Below are positions 1 to 9,635 of a DNA stretch of 64,000 nt, piece by piece. The number at the start of each line of letters is the position of its first letter. The first letter of the stretch is position 1. Below the pieces are notes generated by a model, which worked only from the letters and a program-made list of their open reading frames with translations, searched no databases and was not told the DNA's origin. The stretch is from Icerya purchasi. Lineage: Eukaryota > Arthropoda > Insecta > Hemiptera > Monophlebidae. The stretch is from positions 538,936,315-539,000,314 of the forward strand of contig CM077115.1 of the NCBI GenBank assembly GCA_039619475.1, read 5' to 3'. A program made the position numbers and the translations under genes.

Positions 1-415
1 TCTAGAGTCGGTGTCAAAAATATTGATAGGATAAAAGAACTGAGGATAGGAACAACGGAGATCGACGGAAACGATAAGATATACGAGGCACAATAAGGAG
101 TAGGGTGTTTGAGTGACAGCAGATTGGAGTACAAAAGAGTGCGTTCGTTCACGAGGGATGGACATTCAAAGAGGATATGGTCAGGATCACAGATGGCAGG
201 TCAATAAGGAGAAAGAGCGAGATGAAAACAAAAACGTGAGGAAGGAAGAAGAGATTCAGGCGTAAACGGTTAATAGGGACAATAACGGAGCGGCGAAGCG
301 AAGGAAAATCGTAAAACCAAGGCCACGTGGGAAGATTAGGTTGGATGAAAAAATTTAAGAGGAAGGTTGATTAGAAAAGGCAGAAACGAATTGCTTGCGG
401 AATATTAATCTTTGT
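1..415 (-). pseudogene. LINE-A retrotransposon, 3' end of ORF2 (fragment)
   Basis: Read on the minus strand, this piece encodes a broken C-terminus of a non-LTR retrotransposon. The segment CDPDHILFECPSLVNER is a Cys/His motif that also occurs, slightly changed, at about 47920-47980 in a better preserved copy. Several stops and frame changes are present. It is cut by the window edge. By family this C-terminal Cys/His region follows reverse transcriptase and RNase H. Three other LINE-A pieces lie at 3211-5550, 47024-48184 and possibly 63170-64000. Confidence 0.7.
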
Positions 416-452
416 TACGTGAGATCATTTAAATTCGTCCTCTCCTTTTAAA

Positions 453-608
453 GGAACATCTTCGGAAATACAAAATGACTTGATCGATGTTATTACCACC
501 GTTATGAATGAGAAAATTTCATCAGAATTGCAAGCAACTAATTTCTTGTCAGTACAAGCAGATGAAGCTTTGGACATTTCTTATAAAATCCGAATGAGCA
601 TAATTTTC
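453..608 (+). pseudogene. hAT transposase scrap (DUF4371-like)
   Basis: An open stretch of about 52 codons reads like the start of the DUF4371 region of hAT transposases related to ZMYM/TTF-finger proteins. It includes FLSVQADEALDISYK, matching the family pattern in which an Asp-Glu-Ala follows a hydrophobic strand. It has no start codon and ends abruptly. It lies directly beside the LINE fragment at the window start, so it is a small remnant. It is related to, but not the same as, the fuller hAT transposase at 29656-31108. Confidence 0.6.
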
Positions 609-821
609 CACACTTTTCCCTCCTTCTTCTGTTTCGACCGATGATTGGGTTAATTTAGATGATAAAAAAAAATTTGTTACGATAGAAAAAAAAATCTTGC
701 CAACGGTATGTTGCGACCGAAATCACTCTGCCATGCAGAGCACCAGGCTTTACAAAACGGAATAAAAAAAAATAAAAAAATTACGCGGAGAGTTAAAGTT
801 TGGTTAAGTAAAAAAAAAACA

Positions 822-823
822 AA

Positions 824-880
<57 letters not shown>
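822..880. repeat. (CA)n(TA)n compound microsatellite
   Basis: Uninterrupted CA dinucleotides pass directly into TA dinucleotides. The open frame across it on the minus strand is only the translation of this simple repeat. Confidence 0.95.
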
Positions 881-882
<2 letters not shown>

Positions 883-1356
883 AGCCTAATAACTCGCTGT
901 TCGGAGGCGGTTGTATCACCACGTGGAGATGTCACGATGGCCCACCACGTGTCCAATAATGAAATATTTTTATAAAAACGAGTATGTATTCAAAAAAAAA
1001 GTACAAACAGAGCGACGAGACCGCGTAACAAATGCGTAAAAAAAAATCGGTATAGACTAGTGTAAATGGTAATATAAAAGACGAATTGACTAATTAAAAC
1101 AAAAATTCTTAAACGTGCAGCATGGCGAAAGGTAGACATTTGACAAAATGTAAACGCGACGACGACTAGATACCGAGATTAATGGTCGACCGAACACTCT
1201 CTGATAGAAATTATAATACGACTGACTCGGAAATTAATATATATCGACTGATGTCTATCTAAACTCTACTTTTACCGAATGACTTACAACAATTAATAAC
1301 AGATAGTGTGATAACAATTAAGAATAGATCAAAGCGCCGCCGACTCGATATTGTTC

Positions 1357-1400
1357 AGTCAAGCATGAGGTTTCGTGCGCTGAGGATTCCGTATGTAAGT
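1357..1400 (+). repeat. Dispersed 40-bp motif, copy 1
   Basis: The core GCGCTGAGGATTCCGTAT recurs at 16066-16109 (+) and, as the reverse complement and more diverged, at 21394-21430 (-). All three share a TCAAGCA-type lead-in. Such a short shared block is what remains of a transposon end or LTR edge, but I cannot assign it to a family. Confidence 0.6.
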
Positions 1401-2435
1401 TAACGATGTCTATAATTATTTAGTATGTAAGAAAATTTCTTTGAATGAACTTTCATTTTTATTTTATTATTTTAATTTAATATCTAAATAAATTTCAGAG
1501 ATTTTTTCTAATAATAATTTAAAACAGTAAAGTAAAATACTAATTTGAATCGATTAGATTAATTTGAAGGGCAACGTAATGGTTATGAAGAAAAATTAAT
1601 TAAACCCTTTTTTTATTTATTTAATTTTTATTTATTTTTTTAAATTATTGGTTGCTAAAAATTTTGAACGCGGTTAAGGGACCATTTTTTTGGGATATTC
1701 CTGAATAAAACCAAATATATAAAACATGATTTATTACGTACTTTAAAATAATAAAAAAGCAAGTGTAAATAATAAATTCTGAATTAAAATAACCGATTAT
1801 AAACAACAATGTTTTCTCAATTGGTTTTATTAAAGAACATAATATTGTAAAAACATTCTAACGGGTCCATTATCTTTTTATAATAAACGAATACGTCGTG
1901 GCGTTTCAGCTGTTTTTAAAATGGACTTTTCTTGGAAATAAGAAACAAGAAAAAAGCAACAGAAACAGAAATGAAGTTGTCTCTATAGAGATCATGTCGC
2001 TTTGAAAGGAAAACAGAATAAATGAAAACCGAAAAGAAATAAACAATTTATTGATATTAATGGTACAAATGGATCATCGACGTGAACCGTGAAAGTTCCT
2101 GTTTACGCTTACAAAAAAAACGAACTGTGGCTATTTTTTTCAGCTCGTCAGTATTTTACATCTTTCGCACATTTGCAATAAAAGCATATTTCATAGAATA
2201 ACAAGCAAACATCAAAGTCAAATTTTAAAAGATCATTTCTTTTTTATTCCTATTTTATGAAATTTCATTTTTTCGTCAAAAATAAATTTCGTAATTTTGA
2301 AATTTAAAAATATACGACTAATTGAACCATTTCAAAATGTTTTGGCAGCAACTTTTGACATAACTGTACACAAAGCCAATAAAATTTTTTTTATTTCTTA
2401 CGAAACTACCGCATTCTTAAACAGCTTGTATTAAG

Positions 2436-2501
2436 CTCTGGGGGGGGGGGCAATTTTAGAGTTCTGGGGGGGGGGCAATTTTAGAGTTCTGGGGGGGGGC
2501 A
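2436..2501. repeat. G-run tandem repeat, about 26 bp unit
   Basis: Two full units and a third partial unit, each a run of nine to eleven G followed by CAATTTTAGAGTTCT. The run then passes into CATTGCCACCC. Runs of G like these are typical of subterminal parts of some hAT MITEs, but no terminal repeat was found around it. Confidence 0.8.
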
Positions 2502-3210
2502 TTGCCACCCAAAACCCACACTGGATTGTTCCCTGCAACATTATGCATCAAACGAAAGATTATATTTACAAAATAGTTATAAAAGCGATTAACATTGAAA
2601 ATTTGAGAAATTATCTTCTATATACAGTATGTAATGGTTTTCAAATCACGGTTGCAACATTATAGGGGTTTGAATATTAAAAAAGAAGTCGATATATATA
2701 AATGCATAGTTAAAACATTATAATTATTATTTAAATATACCCATATGGTTAGGAATTTTTTTAACAGGCTTTTTGTAATAATAATGATGAACGGAAATAA
2801 TGGTAATAAACGAAATAAAGAATTAAAGGGAAATAAAGTTTAGAAGAAATTTTACGACAATACAACAAATTATTCAACTAACAATAATCTCAAAAACCAT
2901 AATTATACTCTCGAACGTAGAAAAAATGTTGTCTATTATTTGTGAACTTATTTTGTATAGTAAATCAAAAAATGCAATATGAACTGAGACATAGGATTTC
3001 TGAAGTAATTAAGGTGCTTTAAAAAAAATGTAATGGTAAACGATCTTTACATAATTTTTATAATTATATTCAGTTAAAAGTTGTTTATTTAACCATTATC
3101 ATTAAACACATATTCAGATACATAATTATGATAAGGAAGACGTACTTTTTTATAAAAGGAATAAACAAGTAAATAAAAACTCGCAAAGCATTGATGATTT
3201 TAATAAAATG

Positions 3211-5550
3211 TTTTTTTTTTTTCCTTGGGCTCGCTGACAAAGAGCATTGCGACCAATGTTCAACAAGAAAGAAAAGTATCGCTGAATTAATTATTTAAAT
3301 TCGTATGCGGTCAGATATCGCATCAATGAACGATACAAGGGGAGCGACAACAGTTAATGAAGGAAAGGAGAGAACAGATGCAGCACTATAGCGGGCAGGA
3401 ATATCAAGTGTCTCAAAAGTTGAGAGTGAGAAGTAAACGTTCAGACGACAGAACATTCGAAAAGGATGTGGTTAGAGTTACATTCGTTGATATCATTTGG
3501 AGGATTTAGCGGACAGTAAGGAGAGTCTAAAAATCGATAGCGAGATAAAGCTTAGCTGTGATCGAAACGCGACCGACATAAAAAGGAAATAATAAATATA
3601 GCGCTGCAAAGACGAAAATTCATGAAACCAAGGGGATTAACTGGAAGATACGGCTGAATAGAAAAATTTAAGAGGAAAATTGGTTAGAAAAGGAGGAAGG
3701 ATATATGAGTCTGACCAAAACCTATAATGGAATTTTTTAGATAATGCGAGTAAATTATTAGCAGTGAACTTATTAATAGGGAGTTTATTAACAGCTGCAC
3801 CACGAGACAACTGATCAACTCTTTCATTCTCTTCTATACCAACATGGCCTGGAATCCAAAGGAACTCAATCTGAATGTGGTAAGTTTGGAAAAGGTTATG
3901 GATAATCGAGCGCATACAAAGAATAATAAGATCACAAGAAGGATGAGGAAAAACAGATCAGATAGTTGGTAAAAAACTTTTAGCATCAGAGATAATTAAG
4001 AATTTATTATTGTCTCGTACTAAGGATAAGTAAAGAATGGCTCTTAAAATCGCAATCGATTCTGTAAAGAAAATAGAGCAAGTTGGAGGAAGTCTATAAC
4101 TTTCAAAATAGTTGTGAACAAAATATAGGAAGGATGCTCCAACGCCGTGAGGACCCTTCGATCCGTCAGTATAAAGAAGAGAGTGAAAAGGAAATAGAGA
4201 GTTAATAGTGTTAAGGAAATCTTGATTAGGTTGTGAAAGGGATTTAGAGTAAGGGGACAACAAAACAGATAAATTAGGAAGAAAGAGAAAATCTGTAAAA
4301 TGAAAGGTAAAGTAAGGAAGTTTGTTGTGAGTTATAATTTGTGGAAGAAATTTAGTAAGTCGATTTGAGATGTGAGAAAGAAGGGGAATTTTTTTGGAAG
4401 TGAATCGCCAATTCTGAAGTACGGTGGTGTATGATGAAATAAGCTTTGAAGAAGAAACTGGAAGACGCTTTAAAAGGAAACGATATCCTAAGTGAGATCT
4501 ACGGATTGGTAAAGGGGGAAAATTACATTCATCGTGTATTGCAGGAATGGGAGTTGATTTAAGGGCTCCTAGATATAAACGAAGGAAGCAATTCTGGACC
4601 CGATCCAGTTTACAAAGGAGAGATCTGGAGGAGTTACCATAGATAAACGAACACGAACTATAGATTTATAAAGGACAATTAAGGTACTAGGATCTCATCC
4701 TCACCTTGTTGATGAAATAAATTTAAAGAGATTTAATATTTTATTTACCGACATGTGGAGATAGTTAATATGCTCGAAACAGGAGAGACGACTATTTAGT
4801 AACAGACCAAGATAACAAAAATTTTTAACTAAGGGAATAGGAATGTTATTTACAGAAGGGTTTATTAAAGAAGGATTAAAAGGTCGATAAGTAAAATTAA
4901 TATAAGCGGATTTAGACGGTGAAATAAAAAGGTGTAGATCTGAGAGTGAGTCATTTAATCTTGACAAGGAATTATTCATTTCTTCATTTGCAGAACTAAG
5001 ATCGTGAGAAGGTGGAATATAGAAGGATGTCATCAGCAAAGAAAAGGGAAGACGATCCTATTGGGAGGGAGGCTATATTAAGAATATATATATTGAAAAG
5101 CGTAGGACTTAAACAGGAGACCTGTGAAAGACCATTGTACACAGTTCTGGAAGTAGAGTCAGGAGGTATAGAAAGATGAATCGCACGATTCTGGAACAAC
5201 CGAATAACAATTGAAATAAATTGGGATGGAAGATTAATGGAAAGCATTTCATTTTGTAAGGTAAGAAGATGAATATTATTAAAAGCATTGGAAATGTCAA
5301 GAAATGCAGCTAAAGTATAATTTTTATTTAAGAATAAATTATAAATATCCGAAATAAAGAAACGTAATGCAATCGGAGGGACCAAGGCCAAGACGGAAAC
5401 CGTACATGTTACTGGGAAGTAAATCATGACTTTCCAGCCACCAAATAAGATGTCTATTTAGGATATTTTCGAAAAGTTTCCTTAGACACGGACCAAGGGA
5501 TATTGGACGGAAGGAAGAAGGATCTTTTTTAGGGATAATAAAATGTTATG
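3211..5550 (-). pseudogene. LINE-A non-LTR retrotransposon: RT and RNase H, degraded
   Basis: A minus-strand LINE in several frames. From its 5' side (high coordinate): RT begins near 5545 (PSSFRPISLGPCLRKLFE), the catalytic box FADDILLYS lies at about 5025-5060, and the RT C-terminus with YLGLLLNSRLS at about 4790-4830. RNase H follows: LLYTDGSKG at about 4160 and FLWIPGHVGIEENERVDQL at about 3830-3860. A Cys/His end lies near 3480. The poly(A) tail appears as poly(T) at about 3211-3222. No 5' UTR or endonuclease is present, so the copy is 5'-truncated. Stops and frameshifts make it dead. The RNase H order fits the I/R1-like groups of LINEs. Confidence 0.85.
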
Positions 5551-6680
5551 TGAGTTCCGATGGCTAATCTCTGCGGAAATCGTTCACGTAAATACATTTT
5601 TTTAAATCATTTTCTTCCGAAAATAATTATTAAATTTATGTTCACTTCGGTTGAAATTTTATAAGCTTTGTTTTTCTTCCCTCCAGTTCACATTTTTTTT
5701 TTGTAACCTTCGCTATTTTTACATAATTATAATAAACTAGTTTTATTTTTACAATTTTTATTTTGCACGTATTTATTTTAAATGATTTCGAGTTAAAGTT
5801 AGTAGTAAGTGTATACAAACTACTTCACATCGTTTAAAAATAAAACAACTACGAATACTGTCTATATAATTTATTATAAAATTAAGAAAACTTTTCTAAT
5901 GTGTAAAATATGTAACATATGTTTAAATATTTTAAAATAAGAAAGTTCGCCTCGTTGCTGGTTTTGACTTTTAGTTCACGCATACGTTGATAAATTCCTC
6001 GAGCATTAGACTCATATCCATTACCCCCTAGACCACCACTTCACTTCTATGACTAAGTCTAAAATATTATAATATAACATTATATATAAAAATAGTACGA
6101 TCGTGTCGCGTTGCAAAGGGACCTTCCTAACATTGCGAATCGAGTCTAGCTCCGATATCTACTACGATCCGCGATTACGTCGAATAAAACGCGGTGTTCG
6201 ATAAATCCCGAAATAATTAATGATTTTAACCGGAGAAATATATTTTATAAATCAAACACCGCTTAAAGATAGCGCTGCAGGTATCGAATCCGTTACAATA
6301 TTCACAAAGCATAAAATATTTTAAAAGTAATTTATGAATTTAAAGCTTCTTCCTATACAACTTTGCGTTTCAATACTGAACGCAACAAAAATGTAGTGGT
6401 CGTTCGAATTCGCTCTCCAGATGGTTCGAAAATGTTTTCAGTGACTGCACACGTTGATTGTTATGAATATATTTCTATACGTTTTTTATTAGAAAAATTA
6501 TATTTTAGGTACATAGGGTCGTCAGCTTTATCTCTATCGGGGTTTATTCGTTATAAAAACAAATAAAAAGCGTCTTGTAATTTTACTTGCGATCAGCTGT
6601 TTTCAAAACAATTGGAAAAAATTTCCGACTAAATCACCGCAAAACGTAATAGAGGTATACAGGGGTTTTTAAAACGTGCA
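5551..6680. other. AT-rich non-coding stretch
   Basis: No gene recognised. It contains a dispersed repeat at 6331-6470 that recurs at 31938-32079. The small frames here do not resemble known proteins. Confidence 0.5.
6331..6470 (+). repeat. Dispersed repeat H, copy 1
   Basis: About 140 bases, including CAATACTGAACGCAACAAAA and a following block ending in TTATGAATAT, recur at 31938-32079 in the same orientation with moderate divergence. It is non-coding. The second copy sits just downstream of the hAT/LINE nest. The family is unknown. Confidence 0.65.
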
Positions 6681-6986
6681 CATGGGCGTTGCCAGCGTGG
6701 GGCAACTGCCCCCCCCCTGTGAAGCCTTTAAACTTTTTAATTAACTCGCGTAATCATGGGCAATTTGGATGACTTTTATAATAAAGTAGTAGAACAATTT
6801 GCCAGAACCCCACGAATATTATGTTTTAATTAAGATTTTATTCCTGTTTAATAAAATATTAAGCCTTTACAACTTTTAAATTGTATTCGTTTCCTATAAC
6901 TCATATTCTGTTTCTATCATCTTGCCCTCCTGACGGCTGGCAACTCATCTTGCCAGCACCTGTCTCATTGGCTGGCGACGCCCTTG
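6681..6986. mobile_element. hAT-type MITE, copy 1
   Basis: A 306-bp non-coding element. Its ends are CATGGGCGTTGCCAGC and, reverse-complemented from the other side, CAAGGGCGTCGCCAGC. An 8-bp target duplication flanks it: aacgtgca at 6673-6680 and aatgtgca at 6987-6994 (one mismatch). The 8-bp duplication and the CA(A/T)GGGCGTCGCCAG ends fit the hAT superfamily. C- and G-runs lie just inside both ends. The second copy is at 56366-56623. Confidence 0.88.
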
Positions 6987-7186
6987 AATGTGCACAACAT
7001 ATTTTCATTAATTCTCTTTCACAAACAAATATATAAATACGCAAAACATTTAACATCTGCACATAAATAGGCAAAGTCCTCGATTGTTTATTAACCAATT
7101 TTCTTTTTCTTTTTTTGCTTAGTAGCAATTAAAAAGCAGTTTTTTCTTCTTATTTTAACATAAAATTAATACAAAAAAAATAAAAA

Positions 7187-7692
7187 ATGAACTGCTTGTT
7201 ACGATATTTTAGATTAGTTTATGTTTTTTTTTATTATATATATTTTTTACCGCATATGCAGCGCATGATTTTCGAACCGCCCATTGATCGGCTGAGAGCC
7301 AAGAACGATGCCTTTCTTTGCCTATTCGTTCCTCGCCGTTTCCAGGTATCTGGAGTTACCACCTCACCTATTCTGTCATCCATATGATTTATTGCTTTGC
7401 CCTACTAGCATTGGCGCCACCGGTCCGTACACAAAGCCATTACCAGAGCTAATAATCGACGGCGTTCGAAAATCAAAAAGTAACACTAAAGTCAGAACAG
7501 ATCACGCCACCAACTCTGATTCGTATCATACTGAAAACATTAAAATTCATTTAAAACTCGCGAAATCGAATTTTGTCATGGATTAGACCTTGACAGATCG
7601 ATTTATTGGCTTAAATACCCCTAGTGTGCAAATTTCATCCAAATCGTTATAGCCGTTTCCAAGGTACGTGAAATAAACTTATATATATATAC

Positions 7693-7730
<38 letters not shown>
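7187..7730 (+). other. Unassigned stretch ending in a LINE-like tail and (TA)n
   Basis: Two overlapping short frames (7187-7387 and 7308-7586) have more balanced base composition than their surroundings but no recognisable domain. The segment 7590-7676, with GCAAATTTCATCCAAATCG, resembles the 3' untranslated end often seen in insect RTE-like LINEs or derived SINEs. It runs straight into a (TA)n tract. This resemblance is from memory of the pattern and is weak. Confidence 0.3.
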
Positions 7731-7733
<3 letters not shown>

Positions 7734-7734
7734 T

Positions 7735-8048
7735 AAACTCGGCCATTTTGGCCTCGCAAGAGGCTGTGCCCCTTGACCCCTCTTGCTTCTATTTATGTCT
7801 CTTTCTCCTATACTTTGTATAAAATGATCAAAATTTACAACGTAATTCTGACTGGCATCAACACAAAAAGAAAAACAAAACATAATCACAAAACTCCTAT
7901 CCTAACATTTAACTTTCATTACATAAAATTAAGATATTGTTTCATTACATTTTTCGTTACATATTTCGTTACATATAATTGTGACATTTTTTTGCGACAT
8001 TTTTTCGAATGGGGGGGGGGGGTAGTCTAAGAATTATGTTGTAATTAA
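7735..8048 (+). repeat. Repeat E, copy 1, embedded in (TA)n
   Basis: Starts with TAAACTCGGCCATTTTGGCC next to a (TA)n tract and ends with GTTGTAATTAAT next to another. The same unit is at 10577-11008. It contains repeated (C/T)GTTACAT...GACATTTT phrases and a G-run near 8010-8022. It encodes nothing. Its habit of sitting inside TA microsatellites suggests microsatellite-targeted insertion, like some MITEs or SINEs. Confidence 0.7.
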
Positions 8049-8069
8049 TGTATGTATATATATATATAT

Positions 8070-8099
<30 letters not shown>

Positions 8100-8102
<3 letters not shown>

Positions 8103-8745
8103 AGAATTGCTCGGTTAGAGATATTAGATTAGTAGATATGGTCCGAGGATACTGCCCTGAGGAACTCCAAAATTTTGAACTAAACTGTCACTCCATGTAC
8201 TGTTTATTTTCGTTACGTAAGTTCTATTACATAGATAAGACTTGAAATGATTATCTGTATTTCCTCGAAAGCCACACTCATACAATTTTTTAGTAGTATA
8301 TAATGATCTACTACGTCAAATGCTTTCCGAAAGGCCAGATATAAGGCTGCTACAGAGCGACTTAATTTTATGTTTTCAGCAATATAAGTCAAACAGTCGA
8401 ATAAAGCGTCATCTGTTCCTTTACTTTGAACAAAGCCATACTGGTGTTTATTATAAAAATTAAAGTTCTGTAGGTAGTTAACAATTACTTCCTTCATTCA
8501 TTTTTTAAAAAGTTGGTAGTACGCACATTGGTGCTTTGTTACCACTTTTGTGTATAGGAGTGATGATACCCAATTTTAAAATTTCGTGAAATTTACCTGA
8601 ATCTACTGATTTGTTAAAAAGCAATGTTAGTGGTTCTACAAAAAAATCTATATTATCTCTAGTCAGCAATATTGAAATTCGGGTGACCCAAAAGATGTTT
8701 TATTTTGTAATGACAATATTGCTTTTTTGATATCAGCTTGATGAA
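8100..8745 (-). pseudogene. LINE-C reverse transcriptase fragment
   Basis: On the minus strand from about 8700 downward the sequence reads as the N-terminal half of a LINE RT: a TRDNIDFFVEPLTLLFNKS segment, GIITPIHKSGNKAPM, then KHQYGFVQSKGTDDALFDC with the conserved F.A/F.KAFD.VDH block (here FRKAFDVVDH), and GVPQGSILGPYLLI near 8140-8180. It stops at a (TA)n tract at 8052-8102 before the catalytic YADD box. There is at least one frameshift near 8500. It resembles the LINE split by the hAT element at 25262-31870. Confidence 0.8.
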
Positions 8746-9179
8746 AACCGAAAAAAAGTAAATGAATTAGAATTACGCGTTAATTCTTTCGAGTTATTTT
8801 CAAAAGTACATACAGATTTATTAGAGATTTCTAGTAAGGTATTGACTGCATTTATAAAATATTTATTAAAATGATTTGCCATTAAATATTCATTTAAAAT
8901 ACAAAAGTGAACAAAATCAGTGTACTAAACTCTTTTTGACTTCCGTTCAGGAATACCGAACAGCGAAATATAGGTATCCCAACAATAAATGGGAATATAT
9001 CTAGTGTAAACGATGAAATGCATATCGAATGTACATCAAATTTCGCAAAAAAAGATGAGAAAACAAATTTTTAATCGATACCAGAGCACACAGTTGTATA
9101 ATTAAAGCTTCTAGTCTTAAAGGTAGTACTAAATTCTAAACATTAATGCTATACATTCATTACCCTAAAATTTGGTAAC
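8746..9179. other. Non-coding gap
   Basis: No gene or clear repeat seen. The stretch is AT-rich and includes a short area around 9040-9100 that loosely resembles a retroelement protease in broken frames, too weak to call. Confidence 0.4.
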
Positions 9180-9628
9180 ATCCTACTAATGGGTAAATTT
9201 CATATTGTTAATTGTTCAACTAATATTTTCCAGAAAGCCGGAATAATTGGGAAAGCTATTAGACTATCGGCGACGGCCCTTGCATGAGGAATATCGCTCT
9301 GTTATCACAAACTAAATAAACGGAAACGCGGTAAATAGAAATTAAGAGAGGAAATTGATCTCGGAAAGAGTAAATAGGGAAACAGCAGACAACGTTAAGA
9401 CTGATAATGAGAATAAAGGTAAAACTGTCGGGATCGTTAATGAAAATGAGGATTGATATGAATTTCGTTTGGACATCGCTTAATGTAATCGATTATTAGT
9501 AATAATAATAATAATAATGATTAATGACAACGTAAAAATAATAAAATATAAAAATGGAGTGTAGCACTCTCATCTGGAGTTCCAGAGGTGTTGTCGACAT
9601 GGCGAGATTCGGAGGATTGAATTTTGTA
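9180..9628 (+). repeat. LTR-like dispersed repeat L, copy 1
   Basis: Begins at ACATCCTACTAATGGG and ends near GGATTGAATTTT. It matches 34267-34717 along its whole length at roughly 90% by eye. Related, more diverged stretches are at about 14840-15130 (+) and 21480-21765 (-). It is non-coding, carries an (AAT)n run and the palindrome CTGGAGTTCCAG near its end. Size and dispersal fit a solo LTR, but I could not find convincing target duplications. Confidence 0.6.
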
Positions 9629-9635
9629 TGCGTAC

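Larger units (their letters stand above)
609..3210. other. AT-rich non-coding stretch
   Basis: No credible gene. It holds a (CA)n-(TA)n microsatellite at 822-880, a dispersed short motif at 1357-1400 and a G-run tandem repeat at 2436-2501. The rest is AT-rich with short A and T runs. A poly(T) tract near 3211 marks the 3' end of the neighbouring minus-strand LINE. Confidence 0.6.

Noticed and set aside
677..922. 81-codon minus-strand frame
   Set aside because: It is the translation of the (TA)n(CA)n microsatellite (runs of Ile-Tyr and Cys-Val); not a gene.
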